Positions 34,617 through 46,200 of a stretch of 64,000 bases of DNA are shown here, in pieces. Origin of the DNA: Luscinia megarhynchos (Eukaryota; Chordata; Aves; Passeriformes; Turdidae). Positions within the stretch are counted from its first letter, which is position 1. Each line of letters starts with the position of its first letter. The position numbers and the translations under genes were made by a program. The notes beneath the pieces were generated by a model that saw only the letters and a list, made by a program, of their open reading frames with translations, searched no databases and had not been told where the DNA came from. The stretch is from contig CM067592.1 in assembly GCA_034336665.1 (NCBI GenBank), positions 50,857,783 through 50,921,782 on the forward strand. Direction: 5' to 3'.

Positions 34617-37320
34617 AATTATTTTTATGGGTGAACATGTGACACCCTTCCAGTTGCATCACACTATAATCTCTACCTGAGGTTCTTTCTTCATGCTCTT
34701 GCCAATAAGACTGGTTTTAAAGCAGCCCTGCCTGTAAATCCCACCAGATTGATAATTGCCAGATGTGACGTACTACACTGTCTTGTGGGCACACACTGGC
34801 ACGCAAGGCACAGAACTGAGCTCACAGATTAATGTACTTTTCAAATGAGCAAAAGGAACCTGTGCTATCTGCAGTCTAAACCATGAGAGAGGAGAGGAGA
34901 TTGGAGGACAAAATTTAGCTTTCTCAGCTGAAATACCTTTAGATACCAATACCTAAGATGAGCCACTGGCATAAATACAACACTCACTGAATAATTAGTA
35001 CTGCTCCTCAGATTATTTTTCAATTATGGCATGAGTCTGAAAAACTTGAACAAAAAGTGTGACAAACTGAGGAAAGGTCAATGAATAAGATGCAAATCTT
35101 ATTCTACTATAAATTGTCAAGTCACTGAAACTTTTACTGAAAAATAACAATAAAAATGGGAGTACATCTGTATGTAGTCACCACTGTAACACCTGTAGGG
35201 CACATAATGACTGAAAAAACAAGCAAAAACTTCTGTAAATATTTTGGCAAAAAAAGCAAAGCAGACTTTTCAGTTAAGCTGACCAAGTGATTTACCTTAT
35301 GAAGATAAAGCAGGGTCTCTATACTGCATAATTCTTTGATCTGAATTTGAACAGTATTTCATACAGTCAACTTGTCCTAAATGTTGCCAGAGTGTATATC
35401 ACTTATGCTAGAGTTAAATGTTGCAATATAAAAATTGGTTTATGTTTTATAAAACAAATTTCATATAATTTCATCCCAGTATACTGCTTTCTTATATGCT
35501 CCTAGCAGATCAATTATATAAATGAATTTCGACATCAGAAATAGTTTTGAAAAATCATCCCCACATCACCTAAAAATAAAATTCAGTTATTGTGCTCAAC
35601 TGTTGTGTGCATTATTCTTGTGTCGTCTGACATAATACAAACAATATTACAGGATAAAAAAAAAATTCTACACAGTATTTATAATTTCCATTGGTGTCTC
35701 TAGAAGATAAATCTTAGAGAACATATTTGCAATTTTCAATTTTCACTTAGCTATGTGATGACTGGTAAAAACTGTTATAAGCCATAAGCCAAACTCCAGT
35801 TTCATGTGGAATCAGTGTCAAAAACCAAAGGTGCCTGAGAAGTACTTAAAAGTTACAGAGCCTATTAGAGACAAATTATAAGAAAGAGGCTAGGTAAGTA
35901 GCATACCTTATTTAAATTTTTCAATGGTTATAGTGCATTCAGGAAATCCATAAACTTATGCTTCTGAAAGACAAAGACACAACATTTCATACTCTTCCCT
36001 TTTCCTTGAAAAGGTGATAATAATGAGATAGAGAGAATACCATCTGTTTTCAGCCATGTGAAAATCTCTACCTATATAAATTCAATGGTTTATTACCAAA
36101 AGATCTTGGGGATTTAGACACCTGGATTTTGTCCATAATACTTGAAATCATGTCTTGGACAAAATTTCGTAAATACAATGCAGTTTAATGAAGAGTTTAA
36201 TGAAGATTTGCATGGTGATTCATGCAGTTCAAATGAAGAGGGAAAAAAATCCCCCAAATCCACTTTTAAATTCTCTGTTTTGATTTGTGTCATCAATATC
36301 AGAACTTACCCAATATATAATAATTGAAGTGAAAATATCAGGTGACCATGACCAACATGAATAGAAGATTAAGCAGAGAGAAGTAATAAACTGAATATGA
36401 GTATTTGTGTTTGCAGGTATGGATCTGACTACAACAAAGTTTTTTAATCCACAAAAATAATGTCTCCATGGGAAAAAAAAAAGTAGTCTCTGAGTTGTTG
36501 GTTATGCTGAAAGGAAATATGTCAATTAACAAAGAAATTACCAAAAAAGACAAAAATTATGCTCTCTCAAATTTCCTCTTTTCTTATGCTATACTCCATT
36601 GGTTTCAAGAGAGACTTTGACCTTGAAAGTGTAGGTAAAAACAAATTTTTTTATGTGACAATTTGGTTCAAAATACTGACATCTCACTATTTCTACACAT
36701 AACTGAAGTGTTAGTTTGAGGGTCACTAAAGACTGAAGTGTCCCAATTCATCATATCTAAGCAAAAACTTCTGCTAAATAATGTCTCACAGTGAATATTT
36801 AGTGGTTGCTTTGTCAATGTGTCTCCATTAAGTCACACTTTCATTTGAGTATCAAATAGGGGTTTAGTGCACATACAAAATGACAGCTTACTATTTATCA
36901 CTCTGTCACTATGATTGTGAAGAGTTTGTTTGGTGAGACTGAAAATGTTAGTTAATAAACAGAATTTCCACCTTGAGCACAAGACTGTACTAGTTGTCAT
37001 TCCTTCCACAATTCTCCTCAAAATTATCAGAAACACGATATAGTTAAATCACAACAAAAGATGAAAAATATTAGAAATACCAAGAATAGATAATTCTGAG
37101 TAATATACTCACTGAAATTAGTTTCTCTTTCTGTTTTCTTTGTGTCTTAGTTGAGACAGAGATTTCTCAAATATATTTCAGTTCTATGAATTATATATAA
37201 ATTTCTTCTGGCAATTCTGTGCTGCTACATTTCACCAATGTTGATCAGTTAAAAAGGGTTTTTTTTCCTTACCATTTTAAAAGTTAGAAGAAGATTCCAA
37301 GAAATGCAACCTGAATGTAT

Positions 37321-37437
37321 GGAAAAAAGAAGAAAAAACAAAAACAAAACAAAGCAAAAAAATCCACAAAACCAACCACCCAAACGAAAAACCAAACACA
37401 AACACAAAACAGAAAAAAAAAAAACAAACCCAAAACA
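37321..37437. repeat. A-rich tract with AAAAC/AACC units
   Basis: About 117 bases, mostly A with C and very little G or T, including AAAACAAAAC and AACCAACCACCC runs. Confidence 0.85.
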
Positions 37438-39102
37438 GTGAGAGAATTCTGACCAAAAAAACCCCAGATTATCAAAATGGAGTATTAAGATAATAATAAA
37501 AAATTGTTGTTATTTATCTTTGAAGCCTTCATAAATTTTTCCTTATACTGGATTCTTATTATAAGAATATTTTATTTTTCACTTTTTTCCCTTTTCACTT
37601 TTGCCATAACTATACACAAATACAACCTTGTTAAGAGACCAAGATATACAGTGAAATTTTTGCTTTGGCAAATACAGGAGCCTGAGCTACCAATAAATAA
37701 AATGAGGGCATCAGACAGGACGAACTAAAATGCTTTTTAAGCAGGTGTTCTCTTGTAGAATTTTAATGACTTTAATTTTGTAAAGGAGATCTTTCAATGC
37801 CTGTAAAATGTATAAACATTACAGAAAAGTGTAAGAAATTGAATCCCTACCTTGAAAATATTGGGAAATAGATATTGATGCACTTAGTTGTTTGTATCCA
37901 CTGTTTTACTCATATATATTGTTTAAAGTACAGCATTAACATGAATCTGTGAATCTTTCTACTCACTCAACAGTGATATATATTAACTGTACATTAGGAG
38001 GTTTCATAATGTCTCTGGGTTGGAATCAGAGTTATCCAATGCTGAAATAATTCTCCTAGATTCAAAGAAATGTAGACTCTTCAGTTTCACTGCGGAAGCA
38101 GAATTGTATCGTGTCAGCTTGTTGGTGGCATTTTCTTTCTGGAGGGAAAAAAAAGGTGGGTGAGACCGCTCCCAAGTTAGGATATTTTTAACTTGTTCTC
38201 AGGAAGCATAAGTGAGTAAATATTTTCAAGTTTTCTATACATTTGTAGCTACTGACTACTACAGTTCTGATTCTGATTAATGCTAACTAATATCCATTCT
38301 TCTACATACATGCTATTAACCCATTGGGCAAAAATGTTTGGTCTTGGGCATATTAGCCTTCCTACACCAGATTTGTTGTCTGATGATGCAAACTGTGTCT
38401 GTCGTGAGGTCTAACCCAGCCTGTAATACCTGCAGTGAAATTTCCCTCAACACACTTTTGGTAAGTGTCAACAGATCCATCTTCCACAGACAATTGAGCT
38501 ATTCCAAACCAACTATATGTATTATAGTTTCAGAAGTAAGTTTTACTTCCTTAGATTTATTGCCATCTTTTTTTCTTTATTTGAAAGAGAACCAAAATCA
38601 GTCTTGATGGAACCAAAAAGTCTTTGCTATTCCTCCTTTGAATGGCCTGATTTTCCTTTTCTTTTTGCATCAAGAAGGATGTAAGATACATGCAAGGTAG
38701 GGAATATATGTATAATGCTACTTTCATGATACTTTTGCAACCCATTTTAGATAGACTGGTGCCTTTACTTGACTGAAGACAAGGCAAATGGAACTATAAT
38801 CAAATATCCCTAAAACTTTTCTCCTACCATACAAAAATGTATTGTAATCCTAGTCAGTTTCCTTTATACATGTCACAGAAATTAGAGCTGACTAAAGTTC
38901 ACACTATTGAATTATCTTGTAACTAAATGAGTCTTGCTTCCATACTTCCTCTTGACAGAAAATTCCATGTGGCCACTACCTAATCAAACTTCTCAGTATA
39001 TAAGCAATTCAAGTTCTGTTCAAGAGATACAAATTTTATATATATTTTTCTGTGTACAATGTGTTGTCTGTAGATTTCCATGTGTAAATTCTAGGCCCAT
39101 CC

Positions 39103-39186
39103 TTTTCTTTTATTTTTCCTCATTTTTTTCTCTTTTTTCCTTCTCTCTTTCTTTTTTATTTTTATTTTTCCTTTTTTTTCTTTCTG
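39103..39186. repeat. Pyrimidine-rich low-complexity tract
   Basis: About 84 bases of T with C, for example CTCTTTTTTCCTTCTCTC, interrupted by very few A. Confidence 0.85.
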
Positions 39187-40214
39187 TGAGTGTATGTTTG
39201 TTTTTCACTTCTTTGAAAGAAACTATTAATATTATGTCACTGGAGGAGTTCTCTTCATATTTCTCTCCCTTTCCTGCTTTGATAATTTAAAAAGTTGTAT
39301 CTTCTGGCTGTCTGTGCATCTCTTTTCTTTCCATCCGAAATATGAAATATAGGATATGAATTTCTAGAAATATTTTCTCCCCAAGTAATGTCTTTCCTTT
39401 CTAACATTATGAAGCCAGAACTGACCCATGTCTTCTGCATTAATACTGTATGATAGCTTTTAACAAGTATATATAAATATCCAGAAGTAGACTAATTCCT
39501 TGTATTTTTTATGCCCACTGGAAAATTGAAGAACAATGTTATTACCGTGTTTCTCACTTTAAATTCAACGCAGTACTTTCATTTTCCATAGCAACAGAAA
39601 CAGTATCTGCTGCAGCACTTGTTCAGTCCGGCCTCAAATGTGACTCAAAGCAAAGATATTAAATGTACCACTTTTCTGATGTTTTAACTATAATCTTCCA
39701 CTTTTACTTCAGTAGTTGACTTCTTCCAACAAAAATGAGAAAGTCTAAATCTGCATCCTGCTATATTAGATACTTTGTCATGTTTCTATCATAATCCTTT
39801 TTATTCCGTTCTCATTTTTTATGTTGCTGAATGAAATCAATTATTTCATCTATTTTTCTGCTTTCAGGTAACTTTCAAGCTGGCTCAACTGCTTTGATGG
39901 GTACAGTTATATGTCTGCTGGTCTCAACCAAGCAAAGCTGGTCATATTTATCTGTACACAAGCTACTTCAGACTTCTTTGCAGAACAGAGAATGAAATCT
40001 GCAAGAAAGATCTCCCCTCAGCATAGAACTCTCACCTCAGGTATTTGCTTTTTCTGTTCAATTAGTACCTAAGTCTGAAGAATGAATGAGACCTGCCTCT
40101 TTCTCTACAGTATTCAATTCTTCCAAGAATGTTTTTGCTTGAGCTGCTTTCTGTCCACACCAAGATCTATGACATATTTTGTGAGGAGCAGCTGAGGATG
40201 CTGCCTTTTGTTTT

Positions 40215-40565
40215 GTTAGGAAGAAAAGAGACTGATGAAGAACCTTATCTCTCTCTGCAGCTTCCCAGGGGAAGGATTTGGAGAGGGAGATGCTGAGCTC
40301 CTCTCCCTGGGATCCAATGATAAGCCATGGGAATGGCTAAAATTTGCACCAGTGTAAGTTCAGACTGAACATTAGTAAACACTTCTTTACCATGACTGTG
40401 GTCCAACACTGGAGAAGGCTTCTTTGAAAGGTGTTTGATATCCCAAGCCTGTCAATGGCCGAGGCATTTGGACAATGTTCTTAAAAACCTGCTTTAAATT
40501 TAGGTCAGTCCTGTGAAGTGGTCAGGCAGTTGTGCAGGATGATTGTTGTAGGTTCCAACTAAAGT
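40215..40565 (+). mobile_element. CR1 LINE 3' end, plus orientation, feeding a microsatellite
   Basis: CR1 3' blocks in order: ACCTTATCTCTCTCTGCAGC, AAGTTCAGACTGAACATTAG, ACACTTCTTTACCATGACTG, GTCCAACACTGGAGAAGGCT, GAAAGGTGTTTGATATCCC, and GGATGATTGTTGTAGGTTCC, then CAACTAAAGT. CR1 copies normally end in a few ATTCTATG-type units directly after this last block. Here the ATTCT array starts exactly at that position. Confidence 0.8.
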
Positions 40566-40859
40566 ATTCTATTCTATTCTATTCTATTCTATTCTATTCT
40601 ATTCTATTCTATTCTATTCTATTCTATTCTATTCTATTCTATTCTATTCTATTCTATTCTATTCTATTCTATTCTATTCTATTCTATTCTATTCTATTCT
40701 ATTCTATTCTATTCTATTCTATTCTGTTCTGTTCTGTTCTGTTCTGTTCTGTTCTGTTCTGTTCTGTTCTGTTCTGTTCTGTTCTGTTCTGTTCTGTCTG
40801 TTCCGTTCCGTTCCGTTCCGTTCCGTCCTGGCCTAGCCTAGCCTAGCCTAGCCTAGCCA
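40566..40859. repeat. Compound pentanucleotide microsatellite ATTCT > GTTCT > GTTCC > GCCTA
   Basis: 40566-40725 is 32 uninterrupted ATTCT units. 40726-40795 is 14 GTTCT units. After a GTCTG unit there are five TTCCG (= GTTCC) units at 40801-40825, then a TCCTG unit, then five GCCTA units at 40831-40855. Each block differs from its neighbour by one or two substitutions, and GC content rises left to right. The SILFY-repeat frame at 40532-40846 is the translated repeat. Confidence 0.98.
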
Positions 40860-42574
40860 TTTTATTTCACTGGAGTAACATCACACGCATTGCATGTATG
40901 GGGAGGCTATAATGAATTCCTCCTGCTTTTCCTTGGAAGGCATCGCTTTTGGGATCTGTAGTCTTTGGATAACTCCTTAACGTCAGAAGCTCCTAAAACC
41001 AAGCAATTATCAGTAAGTTCAAGGGTATGTTGTACTTCCAGGTCTTGAGCATTCACCCATATCCTACATCACCCTCAGGCTTAGCTTGTGCCATGAGTAG
41101 GTGATTCAGCAGATTCTATGTTGAAACTGGACATCTTTGGCTTTCCCTCCCCTACTTCAGCAGTTACCCGTAAAAACCATATCCCCTGCATAACTTCTCA
41201 CACTTTTTCAGGTCCAGATTATATTCTCACCAGATCATCTGCCCCCAAAACATGTACTTTCCCAGACACCTACACATTGCAGGAGTAGGTGCATACACTC
41301 TGTGTATGCAGCTATTCCTTCTGGCTGAAAAGAAATGTTCACTCCTGTTGCCAAGTGTGCTTACAAAATTGAAATACAAGTTTAGAACATTACAGTGAGT
41401 TGATGTATATTCAAATATTTTAAATGGATGATCTGCAAGAATAAAAGAAACTCATCTGCAATGATGGATGACATTAGCATAAATAACTCCTTACATGCAG
41501 GCTGGCCACTGCAGTGTGCTGATGAGTAGCAACCCTTAATTTAGAGATTGTATTTTTTTTAAAAAACAGTATTTCATTATTACAGTGTTAATTGCAAAAA
41601 TTAAAGTATGGCAAATATGCACCTATTTGATTAATTTATTTATAAAACAAAGAATGGAATTAAATTAAATAACAGTTTTCACAATCTTTCTGTATATTCC
41701 CAAGTAGTTAAGACTTCAAAATTTATCTTTCCTGCCTGGAGTATGAGGTGTTTTGTTGCTTCATCAAACAACACTGCCAAGTGGCTGTGTTTCTGAAGGT
41801 CAGAGAGCAGTCATGTTATAAGAAGAAGGTAGAAAAAGCCACCATAAATATTCCCTTCTATTTTCAATGCTACTTGTCACCGTGTTGCTGACACAAAATA
41901 TTGAGCTTGAGGAAAATCTATAAATGCCTGTATGAGAACTGCAGTCTCAAAGATACTCTTTAAAATAGGTATTTAGTTGGCTTTCTAGGTGTTATATTAT
42001 ATTATTATATTGTGTGTTATATTAAAAATCCATGTATATATATATATAAAAATGTATAGTTCACAATACGGTCAGGAAACATGAAATAAATTTTGAGGGA
42101 AAACGTAACTCTAGACAGCAGGTAAATTTTCCATTAACTTGAGCAGGAACAGGATTTCACTCTATTTCACATGGTATAAAGTCACTTGTGTTTTTCAAAG
42201 GATATAAATTCTACATTAAAAACCCTACCTGTCTTCACCCTTTTTTAAAGCTGTGTTTCTTGTTTCCCATGGAGACTTCTGCTACTCTAGACCTCGATTA
42301 ATATATTTTAGTAAGAAAAAGATATTTTCACTTACAGAAACCAGTGCTAATGAAAATGTTGACTATGACCAGCTATAAGTTCGCCCCTGATGTAGTCTAC
42401 CCTGTTCTGTTCTTTTTGGAAGCCCTTCACTAGGAGGAAAGGCTTATCACACTGGTTGACTCTTTACCCAGAAGTGATGATACAAGAGCCTATTTAGTAT
42501 GTATTTATATTCATCTGTATGATTCGTGTCATACTGTGGGAATAATTAGCTGCTTACTGTAATAGCTAAGTGGT
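40860..42574. other. Unique-looking DNA
   Basis: No gene recognised. An acceptor-like CTGCTTTTCCTTGGAAG ending near 40939 and a donor-like CA/GTAAGT near 41010 enclose a segment closed in all frames. An AT-rich stretch with a short (TA)n lies at 41990-42060. Confidence 0.45.
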
Positions 42575-42660
42575 CTGGTTGACCTGGTGGTATTTGGACT
42601 TTATACTTTCAGAAGTCTTTTTGAACCAAATTAATTCTGTGATTGTGTGTGATCCTGTGA
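42575..42660 (+). mobile_element. CR1 LINE 3' terminus, plus orientation
   Basis: A short fragment: GTTGACCTGGTGGTATTTGG, then CAGAAGTCTTTTTGAACC, then the CR1-type tail TAATTCTGTGATTGTGTG and GATCCTGTGA. Only the last 85 or so bases of an element remain. Confidence 0.65.
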
Positions 42661-42689
42661 ATATTCCTTTCCGTCTTTTTTAAAAATAG

Positions 42690-43270
42690 AAATGATCTTT
42701 CTCTTTTTCGAGTTATCTGGGATTTCCCCCAACTGCCATGCCTTTTGAATGTGATAAAAAGTGGGCTACCAGCAACATCAACCAGTTACCTCAGGACCCT
42801 GGGATGTATTCCATCAGGCCACATAGATTTGTGAATATACCAAGTGGTCATGAACTTCCTCTTCACTTAAACTGGGAGAGATTTTGCTCCCCCAACCTTT
42901 CACTGGAGATTTGAGATGCTCAGAGATGGGCAAAGCCTGACTGCCAGTGAAATGAGACTAAGAACTCATCGAGTACCTCAGACTTCTCCATATGTGTTGT
43001 CAGTAATCCTCCCTGCTCCCCAGTGGGGATATATTCTCCTTGAACTTTTCTTTCTATTTACTCACAGAATCCCTTCTTGTTATTTTTTTCACCCTTTGTT
43101 TTGTCCTATTTCATCTGTGTCTTGGCTTTCCTGATCACTTCCCTACACAACCAAACCAGATCCCTCTACCCTTCCAAGGTCACAGGTATACTGCTGTGTA
43201 TTTGTTTAGGCAGCTTCACCGTGAATCAGAAGATCCCTTTGTGAGACACAAAATCTTTTGTAGTCAGAGA
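42690..43270 (-). mobile_element. Old CR1 LINE fragment, minus orientation, ORF2 region before/at start of RT
   Basis: Complements of CR1 ORF2 blocks appear in order on the plus strand: GAGTTATCTGGGATTTCC, CTCAGGACCCTGGGATGTAT, CCATCAGGCCACATAGATTT, ATCGAGTACCTCAGACTTCT, a tract ending GAATCCCTTCTTGTTATTTT, and CTTGGCTTTCCTGATCACTT. This is the part between endonuclease and the RT core. It is strongly diverged. The frames at 42916-43276 are on the wrong strand and are not genes. It is in the opposite orientation to the CR1 3' end that abuts it at 42660, so the two are separate insertions. Confidence 0.8.
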
Positions 43271-46200
43271 TCCTGAGGTGACCAGTGTGTCTTAGAGTCT
43301 AAAGAAGGCAAGTGAGGACTTCGTCACGTTTGGTGTATGTGTATTTCAGCACAGCTTCAGACACATCTTGAGATCATTGGTTGTCATGATAAAAGAAGTG
43401 GAGATTTACAGAATGCAGAATGGGCCCGTACTACATGCTGCTGAAGGAGAAGAGATTTGCTTTGCACTTGAGATCCCAAAATGTGTTCTGAAAGACAGTA
43501 AGATTATGCAATTATTTATTTATTTGGATTAACAGCTGGCAAGAATTTGCCATTATCTTTACATCTAAACTTTTGCTACTACAGCCATAGATTTTATGTA
43601 CTGCTCTTTGTTTTCTGTTGTGCTTGTTCTGCAGATTTCTGTATCTTCACAGACTTACACAGAACTTGTCATAAGTCAAAAAGCAACACATTGTGGACAA
43701 TGAAGTAAAGAAGTAGGTTTCTTAACAATTCAATAAATTCATCAGGTAGGCATGTGCAGGATTCACCTTGAATTTTTGTATTGGCAGAGTCTCTGAGCAT
43801 TCCTATAATAAACCATGGCCATAAAATTATTAATGTGTCAGAGCTCCTCACAGTCATTGTTTTCTGTCAAATTACGAAGTGTTGATGTCTAAACTAGGAA
43901 TTGAGCCAGTAAACAAGAAAGTATCATTAATAAGACTGACTGCACAAGATGGCTTTTTAATGTTGTCTCTATTTACGTAAGTAAAAGAAGCATTGCAGTG
44001 TAAAAATGTAAAATCATTGTTACATATCGCTGACTTCAGACTCTCAATCAAATATGCAAAGCTGACTAGAAATCTCCTGAGGCAAATGCAATCACAGCTC
44101 CCAGGTGGATAAAAAATTAAGCTGCAAAAATGCTACTTAAATGCAAAAATAAAGGGCAGCCTCTGAGCTAATTCAACTCAAAGCTGGTCAGCCCAACCTG
44201 ATGTAGACAAATTGTCCCATAAATGTTTTGGGGCAAATATCTTGTTCAATTTTCAGTTGACATATATAATTACATCTGAGTAGATGAACTGGTAGGGGAT
44301 GTCAGAGGAAGGAGAACTGACTTCTAGAAACAGACTACCTAAACACAAATATCAAGCAGTACACAATTAATGAGCAACAAGAATTTTACTCCATGTTCAT
44401 TTTCAAAAATATGTTATTGGATCCTTAAGATTTATTTATACTATTTCATCTTGTATACTGCAGTAAGTTTCTCAACCCTGCAACAAAATTATGTTGCCAT
44501 GAATAGAAAGCATACTAGAGACTCTAACCAGCTTTTCTATTTTCTAAGCAAAGTTGTGTAGAAAATAGCAGACCAGATGTTTGTCCATTTATATCTAACT
44601 GTGTTAGATATACCAGATTTTCTTTATTCTACCAGATTTCTGCACGTATCTGCTACACCAAAATCTTGCATGCAAACACCTGTGGGTGTGGGCATCTGTT
44701 GACAGCCAGAAATTATCATAGATTTGAATGTTGTGTCTGCAAAGATAAATAGATAAAACACATTTAAATATTTTTTTTAAGCCTGAGATATTTGTTCAAG
44801 TATGTCTTGTGGTAGCAAGACTTTATCTACAATTAGATTTAATTTGTTGACTTTTTGACTTGTCATCCAAAAAAATCAGTTCTGCATGTATTAATACTTG
44901 CATATTTTAGATTTTTTAGACAATCCCCATCTACACCTACATGTAATAACTATCTGGTCCAAACCTTGGAACAGAGATATTCTGATGAACTGTGTGTTCA
45001 TATGAACATGTGGTATTTTTCATACAAATTAACTGACTTTAGGGATCGAGGTCCCAAAGGGAACACGATATATGACTAAAATTGAAAAATGCATGTATAT
45101 TACTTGGAATGTATATTTTCATCTTAAGAACAAGACAGCAATCTAATATATTACTTTATAATACATCAGACTACTAATCAGCAGGTAAAGCTGGACAAAG
45201 CTTAACCAAATCTTTCAACACCTAAATATACATCTCTTCAAAAGGTGACTTCATAGTATCACAAAGTTAAGCACAAGACAAGATGTTTTTCTGGGGAGAA
45301 TTTTTTAAGGCCGGAAAAGGAAACAAAAGGCTTTGGTTTTCTTTTGGTTTCTATGAAGAAAGAGAAATTGTTGAAAGAGAAGATGCAATTTACTCACAGT
45401 TTTTTATGTTATTTCTTTGTTTCATTTTTGTGTTTGAAACAAAAAAGGACAAAAAATGTAGCAGTTAATCTAACAAGATCTTGCTATGTGCCCTTTCAGG
45501 GTAAAAATATACACAAATTTATAGAGAGTGAAAATCTCAGCAGTCTTTTAGTGATCCAATATGAGGATGAATCACATGTATCAATAGAGTTTTGTCGGAA
45601 GCCAAAGCCAGGCTTTATGGGAAGATTGATGTGGTCAGCATTACTCATTTTAATCAAGCTATGAGTCAATAAATATTAAATATTGACAAAGATACTTTCA
45701 CTAGTCTGAGGTAAAGCAAATTCCTGATAGCTTCAGGAAATATTATTTTTATTATATCAATGAATATATGATAATCTTGCCACATTCTGCTTACATTATT
45801 CATTATATATCAGTGGACTCTAAAGATGCATTATCAAGGAGAGAAGAAGAAATAAAATAATAAAAAGTGAAGAAAAAAAAGCCCTGAGGCTGAAGAAGAA
45901 AACTGATATTGGATTTAGCAGCAGCATTGGAGAGAGTTTCTAATGAGAATTAACCATCAAAAGGCAAGAGAGAAAATAGTAGCCTGGAAATATTTTCAGA
46001 AGGGAACCATATCTTAGTCATACCTGCTTAGCAATACATGGATATTGAATAAAACAATAACAGCTTTGGCATAAATCAAGATTTTACATAGAGAAAGGTT
46101 GAGGTGAAAGTTTCAGCTTCAATTTCTTTCCTAAATCTCTCTAAATCATGTGACTGTAATCATTCTTCTGTTACTATTTCCTGTGAAATTTCTCTGGATT

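Larger units (their letters stand above)
34498..40214. other. AT-rich unique-looking DNA with simple repeats
   Basis: About 5.7 kb without recognised gene, LTR or CR1. It contains the TG/CG repeat at 34587-34616, the A-rich tract at 37321-37437 and the pyrimidine-rich tract at 39103-39186, listed separately. Confidence 0.5.

Noticed and set aside
40532..40846. Plus-strand SILFY-repeat frame of 104 codons
   Set aside because: It is the translated ATTCT/GTTCT microsatellite.
40940..41010. Splice-bounded segment after the microsatellite
   Set aside because: Acceptor and donor look fair, but all frames are closed and there is no neighbour exon to pair with.
42916..43276. Plus-strand frames of 72 and 78 codons
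   Set aside because: Antisense to an old CR1 ORF2 fragment.
45344..45664. 106-codon plus-strand frame crossing an acceptor-like site
   Set aside because: A good acceptor-like CTTTCAG at 45499, but no matching donor before the stop and no recognised domain.
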